Below, piece by piece: positions 26,225 through 34,246 of a DNA stretch of 34,314 nucleotides; the stretch's first letter is position 1; each line of letters opens with the position of its first letter. Source of the stretch: Bacillota bacterium (GTDB lineage Bacteria; Bacillota; Clostridia; Ch29); NCBI GenBank assembly GCA_013540605.1, contig JABVCK010000013.1, forward strand, positions 1 through 34,314, given 5' to 3'. The position numbers and the translations under genes are program-made. The notes beneath the pieces were generated by a model that did not search any database, was not told where the DNA came from, and was given only the letters and a program-made list of their open reading frames with translations.

Positions 26225-27136
26225 TTGGAGGACATTTTGTTTCATAATAAGTTTGTTGTGACTCCTTATATCGAGGATTTGATGAACAGAAGCCTTATAT
26301 ATTTACAGGCAGGTTTTCCGGTTCATTTGAGAGGTTCGGCCGGTACCGGAAAGACTGCGCTGGCTTTGCATATTGCCCGGAAGATGAATAGGCCGATAAT
26401 GGTCATGTTTGGAAATGAGGAGCTGGAAAGAAGTAGTTTGATTGGAAATAGCTTTGGTCTGAAAAGAAAAACAGTATATGACAACTTTATTTCAAGTGTA
26501 GTTAAGAAAGAGGAAGAAATCGAAGAAAAGTGGATCGACGGGCGAATACTGCACGCCTGTAAGAATGGATATGTTCTTGTATATGACGAGTTTACGAGGT
26601 CCAGGCCCGAAACCAATAATGTGTTTTTGTCCATTCTTGAAGAAGAAGTCATAGAAATAGCATCTAACAAAACCGGAAATGAATATATAAAAATACATCC
26701 GGAGTTCAAGGTTATATTTACCAGCAACCCGGATGAATATGCGGGCATCTACAAACTACAGGACGCACTGAAGGATAGAATGATAACGTTAAGCATAGGA
26801 TATCCGGATAGAGAGACAGAAATAAAGATTGTGAAAGCTCAAACCCGCCTTATAAGTCCAACCGCAGAAATCATCGTTGATATAATAAGAAAATTCAGAG
26901 ACTTAAAATACCCGGATTATAACCCAACTGTGCGAAGTGGTATTATGATAGGAAAGAGTGTCAAAACGAGCAGGCTGGAGAGCAACATTGCATGTGAGCT
27001 ATTTAGACAGATTTGTAAAGACATAATTTTATCAGAAAAATCCTATAGTAAAGTTACCGGAAATGAAAAGAATAAAGCGGTCATAGCTCTGGATGAGATT
27101 ATAGACCGTGTGCTGTCTATGTATAAAGGTTACTGA
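26225..27136 (+). CDS. gvpN: Gas vesicle ATPase GvpN
   Basis: GvpN is a MoxR-type AAA+ ATPase that assists gas vesicle enlargement. The 303-aa protein has Walker A GSAGTGKTAL (about 37-46), Walker B VLVYDEFTRS, the sensor-like VIFTSNPDEYAGI, and the family's LQDALKDRMITLSIGYPD. The start is TTG 26225, with AGGAGGG (26212-26218) 6 nt upstream and no ATG nearby. It lies beyond the gvpA terminator, so it depends on read-through or on a promoter in 26136-26210 that I cannot identify. It closes the cluster. Confidence 0.92.
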   Translation: MEDILFHNKFVVTPYIEDLMNRSLIYLQAGFPVHLRGSAGTGKTALALHIARKMNRPIMVMFGNEELERSSLIGNSFGLKRKTVYDNFISSVVKKEEEIEEKWIDGRILHACKNGYVLVYDEFTRSRPETNNVFLSILEEEVIEIASNKTGNEYIKIHPEFKVIFTSNPDEYAGIYKLQDALKDRMITLSIGYPDRETEIKIVKAQTRLISPTAEIIVDIIRKFRDLKYPDYNPTVRSGIMIGKSVKTSRLESNIACELFRQICKDIILSEKSYSKVTGNEKNKAVIALDEIIDRVLSMYKGY

Positions 27137-27156
27137 GCATAATCTCCGAGAGCTTT

Positions 27157-27209
27157 AAAAACCGTGCAGACCTTCGGTGCCAGATAAGAACTGGAAACGG
27201 AGGTTTTTT
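27157..27209 (+). terminator. Probable terminator after gvpN
   Basis: AAAAACC (27157-27163) pairs with GGTTTTT (27202-27208), enclosing smaller stems (CC-TTC-GG and CCAG/CTGG) and ending in a T-run. The stem is AT-rich at its base, so strength is uncertain. From here to 27324 the sequence is AT-rich, with a palindrome CGAAAATTTTCG at 27291-27302. Confidence 0.5.
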
Positions 27210-27324
27210 ATTCGAAATCTTTATTTGTCAAATAAGTAACAAGTTAATTTAATGAAAAAGCGAGATAATCGTAGTATAAAAATAAAAAACGAAAATTTTC
27301 GAATTTTTTAAACTTTAAAGCAAT

Positions 27325-27353
27325 TTGAGGAAAAAGAGGTAATCTAATATAAT
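27325..27353 (+). promoter_or_regulatory. Promoter of the ferredoxin-AOR locus
   Basis: TTGAGG (27325-27330) and consensus TATAAT (27348-27353) are exactly 17 bp apart. Transcription would start near 27360, just upstream of two operator-like sites. A second weaker pair, TTGTCA (27225-27230) and TTTAAT (27248-27253), lies further upstream. Confidence 0.7.
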
Positions 27354-27366
27354 AAAAATATAACAA

Positions 27367-27421
27367 GGCAATCGATTTACTAGCCAGCCTATTTTTTTAA
27401 CGCAAAAGGCAAACGTTTTCC
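27367..27421. promoter_or_regulatory. Two LacI/CcpA-type operator-like sites
   Basis: GGCAATCGATTTAC (27367-27380) and GGCAAACGTTTTCC (27408-27421) share the pattern GGCAANCGNTTT. They lie 41 bp apart, about four helical turns, immediately downstream of the predicted start site. The pattern resembles catabolite-responsive elements or LacI-family operators. A third similar site precedes the symporter gene. Confidence 0.55.
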
Positions 27422-27447
27422 TAAATCGGCTGAAAGGGGGTCAAAGA

Positions 27448-27837
27448 ATGAGCAAACTGATTTTTCATAGTGAAAAATGCTCCGGGTGCGGGTTGTGTTC
27501 ATTGGCCTGCTCAGAAAAAAGAATAGGGGCTTATTCCAACAAACAAGGATTTATTCATGTTTATAGTCAACCAGATAAGCTTGCTTATAATTTGGAAGCA
27601 TGTTTTTTATGCGAAGAACATAAGTGTGTTGAGATTTGTAGTACAGATGCTTTGATTATTGAACGAGACAGAGTAAAGTTCATAGAAAGTAATTGTGTGC
27701 ATTGTGGGTTATGTGTATCGGAATGTCCTTATAATATAATGGTATTCAAAGGTGATGAGCCTGAGATGTGTGATTTATGTGGGGGCAACCCTGAATGCGT
27801 AAAGGTATGTCCTTGGAATGCTCTTGAGATAGTATGA
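27448..27837 (+). CDS. Ferredoxin-like 4Fe-4S protein (four-cluster type)
   Basis: The 129-aa protein has sixteen cysteines in four groups: CSGCGLCSLAC, CFLCEEHKCVEIC, CVHCGLCVSEC and CDLCGGNPECVKVC. They can bind four iron-sulphur clusters, as in DmsB/HycB-type electron-transfer subunits that accompany aldehyde ferredoxin oxidoreductases. It probably carries electrons from the oxidoreductase encoded 19 bp downstream. AAAGGGGG lies about 9 nt before the ATG. It is the first gene after the promoter and double operator. Confidence 0.87.
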   Translation: MSKLIFHSEKCSGCGLCSLACSEKRIGAYSNKQGFIHVYSQPDKLAYNLEACFLCEEHKCVEICSTDALIIERDRVKFIESNCVHCGLCVSECPYNIMVFKGDEPEMCDLCGGNPECVKVCPWNALEIV

Positions 27838-27856
27838 GATAAAAGGATGGGTGATT

Positions 27857-29698
27857 ATGTTCGGTTATCAAAAGCGTATTTTATCAATTGATTTGACTGA
27901 GAGAAAGGCAGACTATGTTGAATATGGTGAAGATATAATGCGAAAGTATCTAGGTGGAACAGGCCTAGCTGCATATATTTTTGCTGATATGGTTGACCCC
28001 AAATTAGATCCCTTTGATGAAAACAACATTATTATTGTAGCTACAGGGCCTTTGTGTGGTACTCCTGTGCCTGCAGCATCAAAAATGGTCATTGCGGGAA
28101 AATCACCGGCAACCCATGGTTTTTTTTACAGCGTTAGTGGAGGAAGGTTTGGCGTTGAGTTGAAACAAGCTGGGTTTGATGCAATTATTCTTAGAGGCAA
28201 ATCTGACCAACCAGTTTGGATAGATATAGACAATTCCGATGTAAAATTCATACCAGCCTATGATTTATGGGGGCTTAATACTTTTGATACGCAAAGAGAA
28301 TTAATAAGAGGCAAACGAAAAGCCGAGACAATGGTAATCGGACCGGCAGGAGAAAATAAAGTAAAATTTGCAGGGATAATGACGGGTTCAAGATGTGCGG
28401 CAAGAGGAGGATTGGGAGCCGTTATAGGGTCTAAAAACCTAAAAGGAATTAGGGTTTATGGGACAAATAAAGTAAAAGTGCCTGATACGGCTCAGCTTTC
28501 AAAATGGGTTTCGCACGTTAATAAATGCATAAAAGACAATATTGTTTTAGGAACGTCTATGCCTACCTATGGAACCCCCGGTACTTTAATGAACTTGAAT
28601 AAATTAGGAATCTTAGGGACCAGGAACTGGCAGAGTGAGTGGTTTGAGCTGGGTGAACAATTGTCCGGTCAAAAGCTAAGGGAAGAATATAACCTTCATC
28701 ATACAGCATGCTTTGCATGTCCAATTTCATGTTCGCATGTTAATCAAGTCAGGGGTGGCAGCCTTAACGGGATTAAAAGCGAAGGACCGGATTATGAAAC
28801 TCTATATGCATTGGGATCAATGTGCGGAATATCTGATTTATCAACAATAATAGCTGCAGACAAACTATGTGACGAGTATGGCCTTGATACAATTTCTACC
28901 GGTGTAACGATAGCATTTGCTATGGAATGTGCAGAGAAAGGATATATGGAAACTGGATATGCCGATTCAGGTTTGCGGTTTGGGAATAATGAAGCCCTAT
29001 TAAAGTTAATTCCACTGATAGCTTTAAAGGAAGGCATCGGAGCCGAGCTTTCAATGGGAACCAGAGAACTGGCCAAACATATTGGGCATAATAGCGAGAC
29101 CTTTGCAGCCAATGTAAGAGGATTAGAAATCGCAGGCCATTCTCCCAGAGGGTGTTACATGATGGGTTTGGGTTACTCGACTTCTCCAAGAGGCGGAAGC
29201 CATTTAGATTCCAGGCCTACAATAGAATATAAAGGATTGACGGCTATAGATGATATAACAGATAAGGCAGAATTAGTCGCTGAAACACAAATAATGACTG
29301 CTGTTGGAGATTCAATGATACTTTGCAGATTCACCGAGCATCTTTTCGGACATACGCTTAAGTGGAACCTGCAAAATGGCGGAGAGGATATGTATGCGAC
29401 ATCTATAAACCTGGTTACCGGTTGGGATATCGATATAGAAGAACTGGAAATGATAGGACGAAGGATCTGGTGTTTGGAAAGAATGTATAATCTAGCTTCA
29501 GGTTTTAAAAACGAAAAGGATACCCTGCCCAGCAGATTTTTGGATGAAAGAATATCAACAGGCCCTAGTACGGGCCGGGGCATTACAAAGGAAATATTGG
29601 ATCAGATGTTGGCAAACTATTACAAATATGTAGGATGGGATAATAATGGAGTTCCGACAGTTGATACTCTAAAGAAGTTAGACTTAGATAGATTCTAA
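27857..29698 (+). CDS. Tungsten-type aldehyde:ferredoxin oxidoreductase
   Basis: AOR-family enzymes oxidise aldehydes to carboxylates, or the reverse, using a tungsten bis-pterin cofactor and one 4Fe-4S cluster. The 613-aa length is typical. The cluster ligands are visible as Cys285, Cys288 and Cys292 in CFACPISC and Cys490 in DSMILCRF. The N-terminal pterin-binding domain has YLGGTGLAAYIF, GPLCGTPVPAASK and GSRCAARGGLGAVIGSKNLK. ATG 27857 is chosen with AAAGG about 9 nt upstream; GTG 27851 is also in frame. Substrate cannot be assigned, and several AOR subfamilies act on non-aldehyde substrates, but the neighbouring alcohol dehydrogenase favours an aldehyde. Confidence 0.9.
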   Translation: MFGYQKRILSIDLTERKADYVEYGEDIMRKYLGGTGLAAYIFADMVDPKLDPFDENNIIIVATGPLCGTPVPAASKMVIAGKSPATHGFFYSVSGGRFGVELKQAGFDAIILRGKSDQPVWIDIDNSDVKFIPAYDLWGLNTFDTQRELIRGKRKAETMVIGPAGENKVKFAGIMTGSRCAARGGLGAVIGSKNLKGIRVYGTNKVKVPDTAQLSKWVSHVNKCIKDNIVLGTSMPTYGTPGTLMNLNKLGILGTRNWQSEWFELGEQLSGQKLREEYNLHHTACFACPISCSHVNQVRGGSLNGIKSEGPDYETLYALGSMCGISDLSTIIAADKLCDEYGLDTISTGVTIAFAMECAEKGYMETGYADSGLRFGNNEALLKLIPLIALKEGIGAELSMGTRELAKHIGHNSETFAANVRGLEIAGHSPRGCYMMGLGYSTSPRGGSHLDSRPTIEYKGLTAIDDITDKAELVAETQIMTAVGDSMILCRFTEHLFGHTLKWNLQNGGEDMYATSINLVTGWDIDIEELEMIGRRIWCLERMYNLASGFKNEKDTLPSRFLDERISTGPSTGRGITKEILDQMLANYYKYVGWDNNGVPTVDTLKKLDLDRF

Positions 29699-29778
29699 GA
29701 GACGGCTATATACTACTAAAAGCTATATCAAAGAAGGAGGTGAGCTTAAATACGAAATTCCGATATAAAAGGAGGTGT

Positions 29779-29835
29779 ATGCATAAGGCAAATTCCGATC
29801 GGACCATACATAATATTCGGTACTACACTACCTAA
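29779..29835 (+). CDS. Possible 18-aa mini-ORF between AOR and alcohol dehydrogenase
   Basis: ATG 29779 follows AAAAGGAGGTGT and encodes 18 residues before TAA. The same frame is open back to a GTG at 29740, which itself overlaps another AAGGAGG. Three strong ribosome binding sites in 120 nt, the last belonging to the dehydrogenase, are unusual. I do not recognise the peptide; it could be a leader or chance. Confidence 0.22.
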   Translation: MHKANSDRTIHNIRYYTT

Positions 29836-29854
29836 ACAGTAAGGAGGAGTTTTC

Positions 29855-30976
29855 ATGAACACTGGTAAGGCATCAGTAATGTTAGGCTTTAATCAACCCC
29901 TTGAAATCAGGGAGTATCCATTACCAAAAGAGATAGAAAAAGGAGCCATCTTTGTTAAAATGGTTGCAGCAGGCATCTGCGGTACGGATGTTCACACATG
30001 GGTCGGTCAAACAGGCGGTAAAATATTGAACTTCCCTGTGATATTGGGACACGAAAATGTAGGTGAAGTTGTCGAAATTGGTGGAGATGTCGAGATAAAG
30101 GCCTTTGACGGATCCATTGTCAAAAAAGGAGATCTAATAACCTGGCCTACCACTGTAGGAACTTATTGTTATGATTGTGCGAACTGTAGAAATGGTATTC
30201 CCAACAAATGTTCAAACAGGAAGACCTACGGCGCAGGAATTAGCTCCGATATAGAGCCGCATTTCTTTGGCGGGTGGGCAGAATATTGCTATCTTTTTCC
30301 TAAAACGTCAATAACTATATTGCCAAAGAATATCGATCCGAAAACTTTGGTAGCAACCGGATGCGCATTGCCTACCGCTGTTCATGCCGCAGAAAGAGCC
30401 GGAATCAACATCGGGGACAGTGTCATTGTTCAGGGAAGTGGCGCCGTTGGTTTGATGACTGCATTGGTAGCCAAAGAATCGGGAGCCAACAAGGTTATAA
30501 TTGTTGGGGGTCCGGCACCGCGGTTGGAGCTAGCTCAAAAATGGGGAATAGATGAGACAATAAACCTCTATGATTTAAAAACTCCGGAAGAACGCATAGC
30601 AAAGACAAAAGAGATATGCAACAATATTGGGGCAGATGTTGTGTTTGAATGCTCGGGCTTCCCAAATGCCTTCTCTGAAGGCGTTCAGATGATCAGAGAT
30701 GGCGGTACATACGTAGTTGTAGGGCAATTTATGGATGCGGGTCCGGCAGACAATTTCCATCCATTCCATGTCACGTTCAAGCATTGTACAATTAAAGGTT
30801 CCTACTCATGGTTGCCTAGGCACACCTTTAGAGCAGTCCAATTCCTTGAAAAAGTCAGCAGCAAGTATGAGCTTGATAAATTAGTATCCCATGAATTCCC
30901 CTTGGAAGAAGTAAACGAAGCTCTGCTAAGCGTAAAGAATTTCGTTGCAAGCAAAGCAGTCCTTACCTTTAAATAA
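29855..30976 (+). CDS. Zinc-dependent medium-chain alcohol dehydrogenase
   Basis: The 373-aa protein is a medium-chain dehydrogenase. Catalytic zinc ligands appear in GICGTDVH and GHENVGEV. The structural zinc site is the four-cysteine run CYDCANCRNGIPNKC. The NAD(P)-binding Rossmann turn is GSGAVGLMTALVAKESGA. A Gly after the second beta strand (VIIVGG) instead of Asp leaves cofactor preference open. It is likely cytosolic and supplies the aldehyde used by the neighbouring AOR, or reduces it. AAGGAGGAG lies about 7 nt before the ATG. The exact alcohol is unknown. Confidence 0.9.
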   Translation: MNTGKASVMLGFNQPLEIREYPLPKEIEKGAIFVKMVAAGICGTDVHTWVGQTGGKILNFPVILGHENVGEVVEIGGDVEIKAFDGSIVKKGDLITWPTTVGTYCYDCANCRNGIPNKCSNRKTYGAGISSDIEPHFFGGWAEYCYLFPKTSITILPKNIDPKTLVATGCALPTAVHAAERAGINIGDSVIVQGSGAVGLMTALVAKESGANKVIIVGGPAPRLELAQKWGIDETINLYDLKTPEERIAKTKEICNNIGADVVFECSGFPNAFSEGVQMIRDGGTYVVVGQFMDAGPADNFHPFHVTFKHCTIKGSYSWLPRHTFRAVQFLEKVSSKYELDKLVSHEFPLEEVNEALLSVKNFVASKAVLTFK

Positions 30977-31009
30977 TTCTCAGGAATCCAGAATTTAGGA
31001 GGTGGTATG

Positions 31010-31228
31010 ATGAAAAGCAAACTCGATGCTATAGAAAAGACCTATCTTTACTTCTTCTGGATATGCTTTATTATGGTGAACCCCCCAATAATCAATTTCT
31101 TCAATGAGCCTGTACTGGTCGGAGGTATCTTGCCAAAACTGTGGGTCTGGGTTTATAGCTGGTACTTCTTAGCCTTGATTGGTTTTGCAGTCATAGGAAG
31201 CAAGTGGGTTAAATATGTAAAAGACTGA
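31010..31228 (+). CDS. Small two-span membrane protein (DUF3311-like)
   Basis: The 72-aa product has hydrophobic stretches at about residues 12-32 and 44-64, separated by a short loop with NEPVLVGGILPKLW. The NxxEPxxxG-then-W pattern and size resemble DUF3311-type proteins, which are encoded next to sodium:solute symporters. A symporter gene lies 700 bp downstream. AGGAGG (30997-31002) favours ATG 31010 over the adjacent ATG 31007. A role as a symporter accessory subunit is inferred from context. Confidence 0.65.
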   Translation: MKSKLDAIEKTYLYFFWICFIMVNPPIINFFNEPVLVGGILPKLWVWVYSWYFLALIGFAVIGSKWVKYVKD

Positions 31229-31302
31229 TTGCAATGACTTTTAAGGCTAAAGTTTGTGAACGAGTTGCTATTGAGCAATTGGTTCCAGGGAGGGATTTGA
31301 TT

Positions 31303-31740
31303 ATGCAAAAACAAAATGAATATAAATATATACTAAAGCCGGGATGGCCCGGGGATTCCGTAATGTATGCCGCTCCTCAAAAAAATGAAATCTTGAGAGT
31401 GTTCTTTGACCCTCAACGGACAGGTACGAAACAGATGAGCGTATGGCTTACCACCTTTCACCCGGGACAGGGTCCGGGTCTCCATACTCACCCTGCTCCC
31501 CATGAAGAACTGCTATATATAGTAAGCGGCCGGGGATGGGAAAAGGTAGGAGATGAAGAGAGAGCGGTTGAAACCGGAGATATAATCTTTGTGCCTCCTG
31601 ATACCGAGCATCAATTAATCAACACCGGCGAAGATCTATTGACGCTGCTGGTTGTTGCGTCCCCGCCTGGAAATATTGAGAATGAACTCTATGTAAAGCC
31701 TTTAAATAAGGTTGTCCCAAACTTGAGGATCGAGTATTAG
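31303..31740 (+). CDS. Cupin-domain protein
   Basis: The 145-aa protein is a single-domain cupin. Motif 1 is GPGLHTHPAPHEELLYIVSGRG, read as H-x-H-x4-E with a closing glycine. Motif 2 is GDIIFVPPDTEHQLINTG with the fourth metal-ligand histidine. Metal-dependent enzymes and sugar- or ligand-binding proteins share this fold, so the function is open. ATG 31303 is chosen because GGGAGGG (31288-31294) lies 8 nt upstream. A longer frame from 31234 lacks a ribosome binding site. Its place between dehydrogenase and symporter suggests a role with the same substrate. Confidence 0.82.
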   Translation: MQKQNEYKYILKPGWPGDSVMYAAPQKNEILRVFFDPQRTGTKQMSVWLTTFHPGQGPGLHTHPAPHEELLYIVSGRGWEKVGDEERAVETGDIIFVPPDTEHQLINTGEDLLTLLVVASPPGNIENELYVKPLNKVVPNLRIEY

Positions 31741-31768
31741 AAGTTTTTGATGCGATTTTTTACACTAA

Positions 31769-31806
31769 GGCAAACGATTGCTTTTACAGATAACCGTAAT
31801 CATAAT
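31769..31806 (+). promoter_or_regulatory. Symporter promoter overlapped by a third operator-like site
   Basis: TTGCTT (31778-31783) and CATAAT (31801-31806) are 17 bp apart. GGCAAACGATTGCT (31769-31782) matches the two sites upstream of the ferredoxin gene and overlaps the -35 box, as expected for a repressor. The rest of the 31741-31927 spacer shows nothing further. Confidence 0.55.
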
Positions 31807-31927
31807 TATAGTAGCATGCCTTCTAATGCAGATGAATATTCTCAACCGGTTCAAAACAAGTTATTGCCTTATGCAATACTTGGCTATGCAGTTAATAAAC
31901 AAATAGTCTGAAGGAGGGAGATTAGAA

Positions 31928-33466
31928 TTGAGTAAAGCAATTGGAGCTTTAATCATACCATTGATATATATGGTTGTGGTATTAGTCCTCGGGCATGGCA
32001 AATGGACAAAAAGCTTAAGGTTGAATATTGACGACTTCTATAAAGTGTCGGCAGGCGCTGCGTTTCCTTTGGTATTCTTGGGTCTGGCCGGTGGATACCA
32101 CAGCTCATTTGCTATACCGGGTTCTATGGGATTCGTTTATTCACATGGTATAGGGTGGATAGCAAACGGGCTCTGGACATTGTTCGTAGCCGGTGGAGTC
32201 ATGATGTGGCTTGCCCCCCGGATCAATTACCTGGCAAGAAAAAATAATTATCTCACACCGGGCGATCTGGTAGCCGAATATTTCGATAACAGCGATGGAG
32301 TACGAATTGCAACGGCTATTGCGACAATATCTTTCAGCGTAGGCTATATGTTTACAAATGTTATCGGACCTGCTATATTAATCAGCACCCTTACAAACAA
32401 CCTCGTCACCTATGACGTTGCATGTTTTGTAATTATTCTGGTTGTAGCTTCATATGTATGGAGAGCAGGCATCAGAGGTACCATGTGGACAACGGTTCTG
32501 CAGGCCTGCTGGATGTTTGTGGTTGTATATGTCGCGGCAGCTTACTGTACTACTTTGGTAGGCGGAATTAAGCCCATGATGGCCGCTATGAAGGAACATT
32601 ATATTGAATACCTGACAATCCCGGGGCCCAAGGGGTTCTTAACTAACGTAACATGGTTCTCTTGGGCTGCTATAGCAATAGGACTTGGAGGAGCTTTAAA
32701 ACCTGTAACCTGGAGTTTCTTCTACTCAGCCCGAAAACCTAAAGAAGCAATGAAAATAGGTTACACAATACCGTTTTATTTGGCAGGGATTTATATCCCC
32801 GTTGTTTTTATAGGCTTTGCAGCCCTTTTAATTGTACCGGGATTAACGGGTGTGAGTGCGGATAACTCATTCCCCAAATTACTGTATGACTATGCGCCTG
32901 CCTGGTTTGGCGGTCTGATTATTGCGGGAGCGATGGGAGCCGGTATGTCTACATTGGATGCTGAGACAAACATCTCCAGTTGTATCTTTATTTCAGATAT
33001 CTATAAAAGATATATCGCTCCGGGCAAAGATGAAAGGCACTATTTGATTGCCGGCAGATGGTCAATAGTCGTTCTGGCAATAATCACTTATATTTTCACT
33101 CACTACCGTTTTAGTATTGTTGCAATAATAGCCACTCTGGTCAACGCTATTGTTGCACTTTATGCTCCAACAGTAATCTTAATACTTTCCAAAGGCAAGC
33201 TCCTTAAAAGCATAAAAATTACAGCGGCCGGTTATATTTGCGGTATGATTACCGGTGGAGCGCTTCTGATATATTTGAACTTCATCAGCAAGGTTTCCAA
33301 TCCCCTCGGTTGGCATTATTCAGCCTGGGTATTAGCTACCAATGTCATAGTCATGCTGCTTGTAAGCCAGTTTACTAAAGGCCCCTCGGTTGAAAGCAAA
33401 CAGAAGTTTGAGAAATCCATAGATGAGCTGTATATAAAAAGTGCGCCTGAGGAGGTGTCGTTATGA
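31928..33466 (+). CDS. Sodium:solute symporter (SSS family)
   Basis: The 512-aa protein has about 13 hydrophobic segments and SSS-family features. The N-terminal half has GGYHSSFAIPGSMGFVYSHG and the TPGDLVAEYF loop seen in many members, and a later segment reads GGLIIAGAMGAGMSTLDAETN. It probably imports a small organic solute with sodium across the cytoplasmic membrane; the substrate is unknown. TTG 31928 is the start, with AAGGAGGG (31911-31918) 9 nt upstream. It overlaps the following small membrane gene as ATGA. Confidence 0.9.
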   Translation: MSKAIGALIIPLIYMVVVLVLGHGKWTKSLRLNIDDFYKVSAGAAFPLVFLGLAGGYHSSFAIPGSMGFVYSHGIGWIANGLWTLFVAGGVMMWLAPRINYLARKNNYLTPGDLVAEYFDNSDGVRIATAIATISFSVGYMFTNVIGPAILISTLTNNLVTYDVACFVIILVVASYVWRAGIRGTMWTTVLQACWMFVVVYVAAAYCTTLVGGIKPMMAAMKEHYIEYLTIPGPKGFLTNVTWFSWAAIAIGLGGALKPVTWSFFYSARKPKEAMKIGYTIPFYLAGIYIPVVFIGFAALLIVPGLTGVSADNSFPKLLYDYAPAWFGGLIIAGAMGAGMSTLDAETNISSCIFISDIYKRYIAPGKDERHYLIAGRWSIVVLAIITYIFTHYRFSIVAIIATLVNAIVALYAPTVILILSKGKLLKSIKITAAGYICGMITGGALLIYLNFISKVSNPLGWHYSAWVLATNVIVMLLVSQFTKGPSVESKQKFEKSIDELYIKSAPEEVSL

Positions 33467-33708
33467 GACTGCTCGAGAATAGACTGTACCGGGTGATTTC
33501 TCTCATAGTACTGCTGACGGTTCTGCTAATACCATCAATAGTATGGGCAAGCGAGAAGATTGAGCCCCTTGTAGAACCTCAAATAGAACAGGCAAACATT
33601 ATACTGATATATGGCCTGTTTCTCATCATTGCAGTTATTTTCGGTGGACTGTTATGGGCCTATAAGGCCAACCGTGATGTAATGAAAAGTCTGGAGCAAA
33701 AAAAATAA
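33463..33708 (+). CDS. Small membrane protein coupled to the symporter
   Basis: The 81-aa protein has two hydrophobic segments (about 11-29 and 46-67). The first ends in VWASEK and could be a cleavable signal. It ends in a short basic or charged tail. It starts inside the symporter stop (ATGA) with GGAGGTG upstream, which implies translational coupling. I do not recognise a family. A symporter-accessory role is inferred from position. Confidence 0.65.
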   Translation: MRLLENRLYRVISLIVLLTVLLIPSIVWASEKIEPLVEPQIEQANIILIYGLFLIIAVIFGGLLWAYKANRDVMKSLEQKK

Positions 33709-33785
33709 GAACTGAAATAATTAAAAACTGTAGGTGAACGTCTCTACTCATACGGCTCTTATCATTCACCTTATGGTATTATTCC

Positions 33786-33822
33786 GAGAGTCCAATGTGG
33801 AAACATGTTGGTCTCTCTTTTT
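33786..33822 (+). terminator. Terminator after the symporter operon
   Basis: GAGAG-T-CCAA (33786-33795) pairs with TTGG-T-CTCTC (33808-33817) apart from one T-T mismatch, and is followed by TTTTT. It closes the catabolic locus. Confidence 0.75.
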
Positions 33823-34049
33823 ACAAATTACCTTAGTCATTCGCTTGCTATACTTTAATGCTTCATGAAACGCTTGTATTTGCATGTTACCCATACTATT
33901 AATTTTTGGCTAACATAGTTCATCGTGTTTTATGGCCAACCGATTGTATTCTTCAATGTAACTCAACCATTGAAGTACAAGAAAATAGAACCCGCGGTCA
34001 CCGAATGAAAACCCATATGTTCAGTACCGGAGCAGGTTAATGGTTCGTT
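33823..34049. other. Gene-free stretch with no recognisable feature
   Basis: Only short open frames are present. Two on the minus strand (42 codons from 33894; about 36 codons ending near 33908) have no ribosome binding site and no family I recognise. The stretch is probably decayed DNA linked to the gene remnant that follows. Confidence 0.4.
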
Positions 34050-34170
34050 GCTATTTGCGGATCCTTACAACGATCCCCATTAATCCTCTGCATCTCAGCA
34101 GGTGATATCCTGACCAGCGAGTTCTCCGAACCCCCTCCGGTGTATACGGCATCTTTCTCCATTTACCTTG
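34050..34170 (-). pseudogene. Truncated inverted copy of the ybaK 3' end
   Basis: The reverse complement reads EKDAVYTGGGSENSLVRIS, then PAEMQRINGD, nearly identical to the C-terminal part of the YbaK protein encoded at 18836-19300. Nucleotide similarity continues through the last codons (ctatttgcgg against ttatttgcgg), but about two bases are missing, which shifts the frame at the end. The 5' two thirds of the gene are absent. It is a duplicated fragment rather than a working gene. Confidence 0.8.
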
Positions 34171-34195
34171 ACTTTTCCACAACAGCCCCAAAATC

Positions 34196-34227
34196 GAAGT
34201 GGATGGTAATATTTACCATACTACTTC
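34196..34227. repeat. Hairpin-forming inverted repeat
   Basis: ATGGTAA (34203-34209) and TTACCAT (34213-34219) form a perfect stem around TAT. The outer arms GAAGT and ACTTC extend it. It lies just before the partial gene at the window edge and may be a leader hairpin or part of a mobile element end. Confidence 0.5.
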
Positions 34228-34246
34228 TTGTTTGGAGGTTTTGTTT

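Noticed and set aside
27137-27210. Possible riboswitch in the structured segment after gvpN
   Set aside because: Its stems fit a terminator, and it matches no riboswitch consensus I know.
33766-33894. 42-codon minus-strand ORF at the right edge
   Set aside because: No ribosome binding site, and it overlaps the symporter terminator.
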